Source: CBDUXP01 sp965371225 [NCBI: uncultured bacterium] (lineage in GTDB: Bacteria; Abyssobacteria; SURF-5; CBDUXP01). From it: a stretch of DNA of 59,050 nt. A model generated the notes under the pieces. It did not search any database. It saw only the letters and a list, made by a program, of their open reading frames with translations, and had not been told where the DNA came from. The position numbers were made by a program, and so were the translations under genes. Where the stretch lies: positions 1 to 59,050 of the forward strand of contig CBDUXP010000022.1 of assembly GCA_965371225.1 (NCBI GenBank), read 5' to 3'. Below are positions 35,539 through 43,480 of this stretch, in pieces (positions within the stretch are counted from its first letter, which is position 1; every line of letters begins with the position of its first letter).

Positions 35539-36764
35539 CCGAGGACCTCCACCGTGTCCAGCACTTCCAGGAACAACTCATCTACGATCTCTTCGCGTCG
35601 GATGACCGGGACATGGGGCAGACGCGTGTGGATGATGTCGAACAGAAACGGGCGCAGGTCCGGCGCCGCCAACAGGACGGGGGGGATGGGGCGGCCCACG
35701 GGCGGGCGAAACTCGGTGCGCTGCACCGCGTCCTCGAGGGCGGCCAACACATGTTCGCGGCGCTCATCGGTCAGCACGATGCCCGCCCCCGGCCCGTCCA
35801 GGCGCAGCGCCGCCCGCAGCTCAGTCTCCAGCGCCGCGTCCAGCGTGATGGCCGGCACCTTCTCCGCGTGCTGGTACCGATCGTCCAGGCGGGCGCTGAT
35901 GGACCGGCCGAGCGCTTTGCGCACGTGCTCGGTGAGGACGATGGGATTCCGGCCCTGCCCGATGTGGACCAGGATGGTCTGCAGAATGACATCCAAACTG
36001 TTGATGGGCACGTCCTCGGTGAGCAACCGTTGCAGGATCGGAAGCAACTCCACGTCACTCAGCACCTTGGGCACCGCGTACGACACCAGTTCGGGATAGT
36101 GTTCCGTCGCGCGATCCAGCAGCTTGCGCACGTCCTCCAGCGACAGGATCTCCCCCGCCGCCTCGGTACACACGACGTAGAGGTGGTTCTGCAACACGCT
36201 CAGGGGGTCCATCACGTGATATCCCAGCTCTTCCGCTTCGGCCCGCCGGGATTCCTCCACCCAGGTAGCGGGGAAGCCGTACGCGGGATCCGTCACGTGC
36301 CGGCCGGGCAAATCGATCTTCCCGTCGTCCGGGTTGATGCATAGCACGCGGCCAATAGAGAGGAAGCCTTCCGCTACCAGATTCCCGCGCAAGAGGATCT
36401 CATACCCGCTGGGATCCAGGTTGAAGTTGTCATTCACCCGGACGGCGGGGATCACAAACCCCGTTTCCTCCGCCAGTTGTTCGCGCACCGCGGCGATCAC
36501 GTCCTTGAGCGCGTCGTACGACTCAGGCAAGAGCGCGCGCCGCAGCTCTTCCCCGACGCTGACCGTGAGGGTGTCCCGGAAGAAGAGGCTCCACACTGCC
36601 GACCGCGGCGCATCGACGTTCTCGCGCACCTCGTCGGCCAGCCACCCGAGTTTGCTCGCACTCCAGACCAGGTAACAGCCGGGGGTGTCGCTGTCCCGTT
36701 CGTAGGCCGCCTGGCAGTCCAGCGTGCACGGCCGTTTGACATCGAGGAAGCAGTGGCGAGGCAT
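35535..36764 (-). CDS. Free-standing FlhA/FHIPEP cytoplasmic-domain protein
   Basis: A 409-residue soluble protein whose residues about 90-405 match the cytoplasmic domain of the flagellar/type III export protein FlhA (SctV). Visible blocks: REQLAEETGFVIPAVRVNDN (94-113), DPAYGFPATWVEESRRAEA (159-177), GYHVMDPLSVLQNHL (181-195), VPKVLSDVELLPILQRLL, VPINSLDVILQTI, and PPVLLAAPDLRP (361-372) with VPVIRREEI. The N-terminal export-gate membrane domain is absent. In its place is a short unrelated region with Cys at 5, 13, 17 and 30. It starts directly after the methyltransferase stop and is coupled to the dCMP deaminase. No flagellar genes are nearby. Role unknown. Confidence 0.88.
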   Translation of the reverse strand: MPRHCFLDVKRPCTLDCQAAYERDSDTPGCYLVWSASKLGWLADEVRENVDAPRSAVWSLFFRDTLTVSVGEELRRALLPESYDALKDVIAAVREQLAEETGFVIPAVRVNDNFNLDPSGYEILLRGNLVAEGFLSIGRVLCINPDDGKIDLPGRHVTDPAYGFPATWVEESRRAEAEELGYHVMDPLSVLQNHLYVVCTEAAGEILSLEDVRKLLDRATEHYPELVSYAVPKVLSDVELLPILQRLLTEDVPINSLDVILQTILVHIGQGRNPIVLTEHVRKALGRSISARLDDRYQHAEKVPAITLDAALETELRAALRLDGPGAGIVLTDERREHVLAALEDAVQRTEFRPPVGRPIPPVLLAAPDLRPFLFDIIHTRLPHVPVIRREEIVDELFLEVLDTVEVLG

Positions 36765-37556
36765 TTAGCGGGGGGCCGCCGCCCGGCGGGCGCGGAGCAC
36801 CAGTTTATCATCTACCCAGCGCACGATCCGATCCCCCTCCCGCGTAAACTGGAACGCCGCGTCCACCCCGGCGGGCGCGCCCTCGAACGCCGCATGGAGC
36901 GCGTCGACCGCCGCGGTCTCCATCGCTTGCCGGCTGCACCAGTCGAGAAAGTCGTGCTCCTTCTCATAGGTCTCCGTGTGCTCGACGGCGAGCCCGGACT
37001 CCGCACACCAAGCGCGCCACTGCGATTCGGTATATGCCTGCACGTGCGTCGGATCCCGCTGCTGCTCCACCGCATCGAGCCAGGCGGCGTGTGCCGGCTC
37101 GTCCTTGGCGCGATGATCCTCCACCACGAAGACGCCGGCCGGCCGCAGGACCCGCGCCGCCTCGCGCACGAACATGGCGGGCGCGTGGAAGTGGTGCGGC
37201 GCGATACGGCAGGTGACCAGATCGAAGACGGCATCGGGAAACGGGAGCGCTTCCGCGTCGGCCACGCACACGGGCACCGCCAACCCGCGAATCGCCAAAT
37301 CCGTGCCCGCGGCCCGCACCATGTCCAGAGTCAGGTCGGTGGCAATCACGTGCGCGCCGTCTTGCGCCACGACCCGCGCCGTGTGGCCGCCGCCGGTGGC
37401 GATATCCAGCGCCCGCTGGCCCGGCTGCGCGGCGCACAATCGGCGGACGATCTCCAGGTCCGACCCGCCCCCATGCGTCACGCTGGTCACATAGCGGTCG
37501 GCGACGCGGCCGAAACTGGCCTGGGTCGCCTGCCGGTGGTCGCGCCCGTCCGTCAC
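36765..37556 (-). CDS. Class I SAM-dependent methyltransferase
   Basis: A 263-residue methyltransferase of the UbiE/SAM type. Motif I is ALDIATGGGHTARVVA, then ATDLTLDMVRAA and ADAEALPFPDAVFDLVTCRIAPHHF, matching the methyltransferase-11 fold. The substrate is unknown; the C-terminal half is variable in the family. The start is GTG 37556, 7 bp after the phosphoesterase stop and behind AAGGG; the longer frame to 37928 overlaps the phosphoesterase. The stop adjoins the ATG of the FlhA-like gene with no gap. Confidence 0.9.
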   Translation of the reverse strand: MTDGRDHRQATQASFGRVADRYVTSVTHGGGSDLEIVRRLCAAQPGQRALDIATGGGHTARVVAQDGAHVIATDLTLDMVRAAGTDLAIRGLAVPVCVADAEALPFPDAVFDLVTCRIAPHHFHAPAMFVREAARVLRPAGVFVVEDHRAKDEPAHAAWLDAVEQQRDPTHVQAYTESQWRAWCAESGLAVEHTETYEKEHDFLDWCSRQAMETAAVDALHAAFEGAPAGVDAAFQFTREGDRIVRWVDDKLVLRARRAAAPR

Positions 37557-37563
37557 CGGCCCT

Positions 37564-38244
37564 TCACCACCCGCCGTACTGGCGGCGCAGGGGCCGCAGC
37601 GGCGCGTCCGCGGGATAGACCTCGTAGTGCGCGCACGTCTGCCGGTCCAAATCCAGCAGCGCGTAGCTGGGCCGCCCGTCGTGCGTGCTGACGTACGCGA
37701 GCGCGCCCGGATTGATGACCAGCCCGTGATCGGTTTCGATGCACATGGCCGTATGGGTGTGTCCGAAGATGAGGTACTGGCACTCTTGCGCCTTGAGCAT
37801 CTCCCCGAACTCCTCCCGCGTGTACGCGTGGGCGTAACTATACTGGATGATGTCGGCCAACCCGCCGTGGAATTGCGCGATCGCCGTGCCGTCGGCCTCA
37901 ATACGCCGCGCAAATGGCCATTCGGCATGCCACGCGCTCAACTCCGCGTCGACTGTGGCGCGCTCATCGGCGTTCCACGCGTCGTGATTCCCCTCGATGC
38001 ACACCGCGCCAATATCGCGTAATACCTGCAACGTCCCGGCAGCATCCACGCACCGTCCCCAGTAGTCGAGCGCGTCGCCGTTGAACAGAAAAGCTTGAGC
38101 GCCCAATTCTTTCAGGTGCCGCACCGCATGTTCCAACGCGTCGCGCTGCCCGTGCGCGTCGGAGAGCAGTCCAAGGCGGCGGACAGCCGCGGGCAGCGTG
38201 TGCGCCTCCCGCGTTCCCGTCACTCTGGGGCCCCAACCTCGCAT
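37564..38244 (-). CDS. Metallophosphoesterase (YfcE-like)
   Basis: A 226-residue calcineurin-like phosphoesterase. The metal-site motifs are in order: LSDAHGQRDAL (DxH), NGDALDYWG (GD), EGNHDAW (GNHD), a later His, and FGHTHTAMC (GHTH), followed by VINPGAL. This is the YfcE/MJ0936 branch of small phosphodiesterases or phosphatases. Substrate unknown. It is the first gene of the minus-strand operon with the methyltransferase, the FlhA-like gene and the dCMP deaminase. GTG 38223 is an alternative start; the ATG at 38244 has no strong ribosome binding site. Confidence 0.9.
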   Translation of the reverse strand: MRGWGPRVTGTREAHTLPAAVRRLGLLSDAHGQRDALEHAVRHLKELGAQAFLFNGDALDYWGRCVDAAGTLQVLRDIGAVCIEGNHDAWNADERATVDAELSAWHAEWPFARRIEADGTAIAQFHGGLADIIQYSYAHAYTREEFGEMLKAQECQYLIFGHTHTAMCIETDHGLVINPGALAYVSTHDGRPSYALLDLDRQTCAHYEVYPADAPLRPLRRQYGGW

Positions 38245-38381
38245 CCGCCGGACGCTAGCCTCCTGGTTGCCGATCCAAAACTAAGCGAGCGCCCGACCCG
38301 ATTCGGTGCGCAGGCGGCACCCCGGGGTCGGGCGCACGCGGCACCCTGTTCCGTCCATGCTACGGGACACTTCCGCCGCAA

Positions 38382-39482
38382 TCAAGATGTCTGCGAGCCA
38401 GGCGCGCCGTCTGAAGGAGGGGGCGCCTCGTGGACATGCACCCGGTCTTGCAGCCCGCTGCTCATGACGATTCGCAGACTCGCGGGATCATCCGGCCGGC
38501 CGCTGACGAACAGGCACTCCGTCTCCGGCAGCGCTTCGATGAGCGCCAGGCCGGCCTCGACCCCCAACACGAACGTGGCGGTCGATAGAGCATCCGCGGC
38601 GGTGGCGGTGGGGGCGAGCACGGTCGTGCTGAGCATCCCCTCGACGGGATAGCCCGTGCGCGGGTCGATGATGTGCACGTAGCGCCGGCCCTCCGCCTCG
38701 AAGTAATTCTCATATCCGCCCGAGGTCGCGATGCCCGCGTCGGCAAACTCCAGGTCCGCCAGAAGATCGTCACGCCGGAGGGGATGGCGGATGCCGATGC
38801 GCCAGTGCGGCCGACCCGCGGGTGCGCCGATGGCATAGAAGTTCCCGCCGGCGTCCACGAGCGCGTTCGCGACCCCGCGCTCCCGCAAGACCGCCATCGC
38901 CCGATCAACAGCGTAGCCTTTGCCGATGGCGCCGAAGTCCAGTTCGACGCCGAGCGCATCGAACGCCAGCGTGCGGGCGGCCTCGTCGAAGGTGAGGTGC
39001 CCCCACCCGGTCACGCGGCGCGCTTGCGCCAGGTCCTCGGGCGCTGGAATGCGGCCCTCGCGCTTGAAGAATCCCCAGGCGCGCACCAAGGGGCCCACCG
39101 TACAATCGAAGGCGCCGCCGGAACGCTTGCCCCACACCATCGCTTCGGCAAGGAGGGCCGCCATCTCCGCGCTCACCGGTTGTGCGCCATCCGCGGCCGA
39201 TGCGTTCAGCACGCTGAGTTCGCTCTCCGCCTGATAATTGCTGAATCGTGCGTCCACCGCGCGAATGGCGCCAAAGGCGGCGTCCATGTGCCCGTGCGCG
39301 GCCGTGGACGCCACGCCGTCGATGCGCACGGAGACCGCCGTGCCCATGTGCATCTCCGTCCGTTGGGTGGACGGAGCTTCGCGGGCGCACGCGGCGGAGA
39401 GCACCAGTAATACGGACACCGCGCCGACGGTGCCGCAGCGCGCGTTCGGGCCACCGGTCACGTACGTGAACTCATGGGGCAC
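38382..39482 (-). CDS. apbE: FAD:protein FMN transferase, lipoprotein
   Basis: Attaches FMN covalently to Thr or Ser of extracytoplasmic flavoproteins. 366 residues. The N-terminal signal peptide ends in a lipobox (VLSAAC, Cys about 32), so it is probably a membrane-anchored periplasmic lipoprotein. Family motifs: MGTAVSVRI, FSNYQAESELSVLN, ELDFGAIGKGYAVDRA, VDAGGNFYAIG, SGGYENYF and HIIDPRTGYPVE. The start is GTG 39482; shorter GTG starts also leave a signal peptide. It sits 18 bp after the methyltransferase, the end of a five-gene operon. The target flavoprotein is not in the window. Confidence 0.93.
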   Translation of the reverse strand: MPHEFTYVTGGPNARCGTVGAVSVLLVLSAACAREAPSTQRTEMHMGTAVSVRIDGVASTAAHGHMDAAFGAIRAVDARFSNYQAESELSVLNASAADGAQPVSAEMAALLAEAMVWGKRSGGAFDCTVGPLVRAWGFFKREGRIPAPEDLAQARRVTGWGHLTFDEAARTLAFDALGVELDFGAIGKGYAVDRAMAVLRERGVANALVDAGGNFYAIGAPAGRPHWRIGIRHPLRRDDLLADLEFADAGIATSGGYENYFEAEGRRYVHIIDPRTGYPVEGMLSTTVLAPTATAADALSTATFVLGVEAGLALIEALPETECLFVSGRPDDPASLRIVMSSGLQDRVHVHEAPPPSDGAPGSQTS

Positions 39483-39500
39483 GCAGGCTGACCAGGCGCT

Positions 39501-40196
39501 CTACGGGGCCGGGGGCGGCCACTGGGCCACGAGGAACATCTGCCTTCCCAACAGCCACTGAGCCGGGGGGAAGCGCAAGTAACATCGCACAAGGAATTCC
39601 GATTTAGGCAACCGGCTCTTGAAGCTGTACGGCAGAAACTTGGCCTGCTGCCGCAGCACGCGGAACCCCACGATGCTCAGGGCCTCGGCCATGGATTCGT
39701 CGCTCAGGGGAATGCGGTGGTCGAAGAAATCCCAGTAGTGGTGGTACAGGTATTTGATGTTCGGCTGCACGATGAGGAAGGTGCCGCCGGGCGCCAACAC
39801 GCGCGCCACCTCCGCCAGTACCTCGAGAATCGCCTCGCGGCTTGGCAGGTGCTCGAAGAAGTTCGAGCTGAAGGCCACGTCCACCGCGCCATCACCGAGC
39901 GGGATGTGCCGCGCATCGGTGCTCGCCAACACCTGCACGCCGGGCCCTGCATACTTCTCCAGATCGGCGTTCATGTCCAGGGCGTAGCGCTCGCGCCCGG
40001 CAATGTGGTTGATGAACTCGCCGTAGCCCGCGCCCACGTCCAGGACGCGAGCGTCGGGCGGGATGAAACGCTGAAACCAGTCGGCGCACAGAACGCGCCA
40101 CACGCGGATGCGCTCTTCCAGGCCCTGGGCCGCGAAGCGCTGGGCGTAAATGCGCTGGATCGCGTCCGGACCCAGGTCGGCGCCGGGGCCCGTCAT
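39501..40196 (-). CDS. Class I SAM-dependent methyltransferase
   Basis: A 231-residue methyltransferase. Motif I is RVLDVGAGYGEFINHIAG, then DMNADLEKYAGPGVQVL, followed by LGDGAVDVAFSSNFFEHLPS and VARVLAPGGTFLIVQPN. The last two blocks are typical of methyltransferase-11 proteins encoded with glycan or lipid genes. No substrate can be named. Its ATG overlaps the stop of the FAD oxidoreductase gene by 4 bp (ATGA), so it is coupled to it. The neighbours suggest modification of a lipid or glycolipid. Confidence 0.9.
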   Translation of the reverse strand: MTGPGADLGPDAIQRIYAQRFAAQGLEERIRVWRVLCADWFQRFIPPDARVLDVGAGYGEFINHIAGRERYALDMNADLEKYAGPGVQVLASTDARHIPLGDGAVDVAFSSNFFEHLPSREAILEVLAEVARVLAPGGTFLIVQPNIKYLYHHYWDFFDHRIPLSDESMAEALSIVGFRVLRQQAKFLPYSFKSRLPKSEFLVRCYLRFPPAQWLLGRQMFLVAQWPPPAP

Positions 40197-41494
40197 GCCG
40201 CCTCCCCGACCAGGGCGCCGACGCGGCGCCCGAGCCCAATCATCCCGCTGATGGTGCGGTCCGAGGGATAGAGCTGCGTGCTGTCGCAGACGTACAGACC
40301 CTCAATCGGCGACCGCTGCGCGGGCACCTGCTTCGCGAAGTGCTTCGTACACACCGCCTGCGCGTAGCGCGCCCGGAAGACCCGGTAATCCACAACCCAT
40401 GAGCGTTCGAAAGCGGGATTGATCTTCGCCAGCGCGGCGCAGTACTCGTCGAACATCTCCGCATCGTCCATCGTGAGGCGTGGCGCGTCGGCCTTGAGAT
40501 AAAACGGAATGTAGGCGATGTGCGTATCGCCGAGGTCCGCCCGCGGGTTGAGATTCGTATATTCGATGACCCCGTTGAACGCGATGTCCGGATCGTTCAC
40601 GTTGAGCCAGAAATTGCGCGAAATGGGGTGACGCAATTTCAGGATCATGCAGACCACGTCCAGGTACTGGATACGCGCGAGTTCCTCCCGATACGTCGCC
40701 GCGGCATCGGGCAGCAGTTTGACCAGCAGTGGCAGGGCGGCTGTGGAGATCACCGCATCATACGGCACCTCTTCCCCGTTGATGCTGAGCCCGACGGCGC
40801 GCCCCTCGCGCATCACGATGGCGTCCACCCCCGTCTCGAGCCGGACGTCCACCTGCCCCCGGTCGAGTTCCTCCGTGAGGCGATCGACCAGCATCTGCGA
40901 CCCGGCTGTGAAATAGCCCATGCGCTCCTTCGCCAAGAATCCGTCCCGCGATTGGGCGACGCGGTGGATGCGATGCCACATCCATGACGCGGATACCGAG
41001 TCGAAGTACGGCCCGAACTTGACGCGGAGCAGCGGGTCCCAGACGACGCGATACGCATGTTCCCCCACGAGCCGGATGAGCCAGTCCTTCCCCGTGATGT
41101 GCTCCAGGTCCTGCCACTGCTCAACGAGGCGGGCGCGGATCACCGCGAGGCCCAGGCGGATACGGTCGGTGAAGCTGACGGGACTGAACCGCAGCAGCTC
41201 GAACGGCGTCCCGAACGGGTACTCTTTGCCGTCGACGAAGTAGCCCATGGGTGAGTGGCGCCACACGATCTCGCTGCCGAGCCCGAGCTCTTCGGCGATG
41301 GCGAGCAGGTCCACGTCCGGCTTGCAGATGAAGTGATAAAACTTCTCGATCGCCGCGCCCCCGAAATCAAACGACCCGGCCAGTCCCCCCAGGCGCGCGC
41401 CCGCTTCCCACAGGGTGGCCTGATGTCCAGCCTTGCTCAGTTCGTACGCGGCGGCCATCCCGGCCACTCCGCCGCCGATGATGCCCACGCGCAC
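40193..41494 (-). CDS. FAD-dependent amine-oxidase-like oxidoreductase
   Basis: A 433-residue flavoprotein of the amine oxidase/protoporphyrinogen oxidase family. The N-terminus shows the dinucleotide-binding motif GIIGGGVAGMAAAYELSKAG, then LWEAGARLGG. A C-terminal FAD motif is ISGMIGLGRRVGALV. Related proteins desaturate or isomerise lipids and sugars (UDP-galactopyranose mutase-like). The residues KFYHFICKPD and VCDSTQLYPSDRT fit the subgroup encoded with sugar or lipid genes. The start is GTG 41494, 4 bp after the DUF362 stop. The longer frame to 41560 overlaps DUF362. Confidence 0.88.
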   Translation of the reverse strand: MRVGIIGGGVAGMAAAYELSKAGHQATLWEAGARLGGLAGSFDFGGAAIEKFYHFICKPDVDLLAIAEELGLGSEIVWRHSPMGYFVDGKEYPFGTPFELLRFSPVSFTDRIRLGLAVIRARLVEQWQDLEHITGKDWLIRLVGEHAYRVVWDPLLRVKFGPYFDSVSASWMWHRIHRVAQSRDGFLAKERMGYFTAGSQMLVDRLTEELDRGQVDVRLETGVDAIVMREGRAVGLSINGEEVPYDAVISTAALPLLVKLLPDAAATYREELARIQYLDVVCMILKLRHPISRNFWLNVNDPDIAFNGVIEYTNLNPRADLGDTHIAYIPFYLKADAPRLTMDDAEMFDEYCAALAKINPAFERSWVVDYRVFRARYAQAVCTKHFAKQVPAQRSPIEGLYVCDSTQLYPSDRTISGMIGLGRRVGALVGEAA

Positions 41495-41498
41495 CGGG

Positions 41499-42521
41499 TC
41501 AGCGCCACTGTTCGCCGTAGCGTGTGTGGTAGAGGATCGCGTCGCGCCGGCGGCGGCCAATTCCGAGCACCGTAAACCATACGAAATACCAGACCAGCGC
41601 GCCCCAGCAACAGATGCGAATGATGGGCGTGTCGAAGATCAGCCACTTGACGAACGATTTGCGCAGGACCAGCTCCAACCACGACACCAGATTATGCTCG
41701 GCCGGCTCGAAGTGGAGGTTCAGGTCGCGCGGCTCAGTGCCGACCAACTCGATGGCCGCCTCCTCCGCCGTGCCCAGGTCGAGCTTGTGGCAATTCTGGA
41801 TGTGGCCGATCGTGCTCGGGTCGAAGCCCATGAACCGGGCGGCCATGACGTCGAGCGCGACGAAATCACCGGACGCGAGTACCAAGTCCGCCACCCGCGG
41901 CTTGCCACTTTTGGGACTGTTCCCCTCCAGGCCCACCGTACCATCCATGACCGCGAATTTCGGCGTGCAGACCGAATTGATATCCCCCAGGGCGCCGTCG
42001 AGCACCAGGTGGAACGAATGCCGGAGCTTCGGCAGACAGCCCCACTGATTTTTGATCGCGCCCGTGATCGTCGTCTTGTTATGCGTCTTGAGGCAGGGCA
42101 AGGTGACCAAGGTGGTGCGCTGCAGGATCTCCGGCACCTGAATCGTCTCAAAGACTAAGCCCTCGGGCAGCTCGATTTCCTTGTACGGATGCTCGGACAT
42201 GTTGACCCACTCGATGTCGAACTCCCGGCAGACCCGATCCAGCTTCGCCTCACGCCGGGCCTTGTTCACGTCGACCAGCACCTGGTCACTCTCAACCATG
42301 TAGATTTTTCCCACATGCTCCCGGATCGTCAGGATGACGGCTTCGGTCACCCACGGGGACGTGACGCACCCCGGGAAGAACAGGTCCCAGCCGAGGTTCG
42401 GCTTCAGGGCAATCTCGGCGTTGGCCGGGATGAAGTCACGCCAGCGCGCCAGCTCCATCGCCTCCGCGACCGCTTCGTGCACGCCGTCGCGCACGCGCAC
42501 GGCACTGACGATGCTGGTCAT
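41499..42521 (-). CDS. DUF362 family protein with C-terminal membrane segment
   Basis: A 340-residue DUF362 protein. Core motifs: IALKPNLGWDLFFPGCVTSP, TLVTLPCLKTHNKTTITGAIKNQ (split at the conserved Lys-Thr-His), GCLPKLRH and VMDGTVGLEGNSP. No ferredoxin-type 4-Cys motif is seen. One hydrophobic segment lies near the C-terminus (about 300-325, ICCWGALVWYFVWFTVLG), so it is probably membrane-bound with its bulk in the cytoplasm. The biochemical function of the family is poorly defined. The start overlaps the GDPD stop by 4 bp, and the FAD gene follows after 4 bp. Confidence 0.88.
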   Translation of the reverse strand: MTSIVSAVRVRDGVHEAVAEAMELARWRDFIPANAEIALKPNLGWDLFFPGCVTSPWVTEAVILTIREHVGKIYMVESDQVLVDVNKARREAKLDRVCREFDIEWVNMSEHPYKEIELPEGLVFETIQVPEILQRTTLVTLPCLKTHNKTTITGAIKNQWGCLPKLRHSFHLVLDGALGDINSVCTPKFAVMDGTVGLEGNSPKSGKPRVADLVLASGDFVALDVMAARFMGFDPSTIGHIQNCHKLDLGTAEEAAIELVGTEPRDLNLHFEPAEHNLVSWLELVLRKSFVKWLIFDTPIIRICCWGALVWYFVWFTVLGIGRRRRDAILYHTRYGEQWR

Positions 42522-43321
42522 GCCGCCGCCCTCGCTGCTTTGTACGCCATCTCCATGGGCAGCGGCGGTGGTTTACCGGCGACGACCGCCTGGAGCACCA
42601 CGGGTTCATCCGTGATGATGGCATTCACCTTGGCAGCGAGCAGGCGTTCCATTTCCGTCACGTCATTCACCGTCCACGTATTCACCAGGGCCGCACGGCG
42701 CCGCGCGAACCGCAGACCCGCGGCCGTCAGCATGACATAGCTGGGATGCATGGCGGCCGGCTTCAGAATGGGCGCAAACCAGGCGCGGCGCAAATAGAGC
42801 GCCAGATCCGGGGCGTAGAGCAGCCCCAGCGGCGCGGCGGGCAGGAGCCGCCGGATGCGGAGCAGGGCGAAGGGATTGAAGGAGGAAAGCAGGACCCGCT
42901 CCAGACAGCCGCACCGCTGCACGATCCCCGCGACGGCCTCCTCGAGCCCATTCCCCCGCACGGTGTCCGTCTTCAGTTCGATGTTCAGCAACAGCTCCGG
43001 CCCCGTTTCCTCGATGACCTCGTCGAGCGTCGGAATCCGTTCGCCCGCAAAGTCGGCGCGGAACCCGCCGCCCGCGTCCAATTCCCGCAGCGCGTCGAAC
43101 GCGAAGCCGTCCACCCGGCCGTGGCCATCCGTGGTGCCATCTACCGTGAAATCGTGGATCACCACGATCTCGCCCGTCTGGCACAGCTGTACGTCAAATT
43201 CCACCCCTGCGAGCCCCAACTCCCGCGCCCGGCGGAAGCCCGCCAGCGTATTCATCGGCGCCTCCCAGCGGACGCCCCGATGGCCAAACACCATGCCTGT
43301 ATCCGTGAAAGCGTACTGCAT
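42518..43321 (-). CDS. Glycerophosphodiester phosphodiesterase family protein
   Basis: A 267-residue GDPD-type phosphodiesterase with the TIM-barrel motifs: FGHRGVRWEAPMNTLAGF, GVEFDVQLCQTGEIVVIHD and LLNIELKT, with HRG, E, D, H and E in their expected order. It would split glycerol phosphodiesters such as deacylated phospholipids. It lacks a signal peptide, so it is probably cytoplasmic. ATG 43321 was chosen to start just before the conserved core. It is the first gene of a coupled operon with DUF362, FAD oxidoreductase, methyltransferase and apbE, divergent from murJ. Confidence 0.92.
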   Translation of the reverse strand: MQYAFTDTGMVFGHRGVRWEAPMNTLAGFRRARELGLAGVEFDVQLCQTGEIVVIHDFTVDGTTDGHGRVDGFAFDALRELDAGGGFRADFAGERIPTLDEVIEETGPELLLNIELKTDTVRGNGLEEAVAGIVQRCGCLERVLLSSFNPFALLRIRRLLPAAPLGLLYAPDLALYLRRAWFAPILKPAAMHPSYVMLTAAGLRFARRRAALVNTWTVNDVTEMERLLAAKVNAIITDEPVVLQAVVAGKPPPLPMEMAYKAARAAA

Positions 43322-43480
43322 CTCGCGAGTCCCCCGCCTTGCAGAACGGGTATCGTAGGGGAGCCGCCGGGGCCACCGCAACATGCGCGGACCTGCGGAC
43401 CCCGGGCAGGGCGGATTTGCCGCTTTCTCTCCGCCCGCGGGGACGGCGGCGCCGAACCCGTGCTACCGTAGCGCCAGCGT

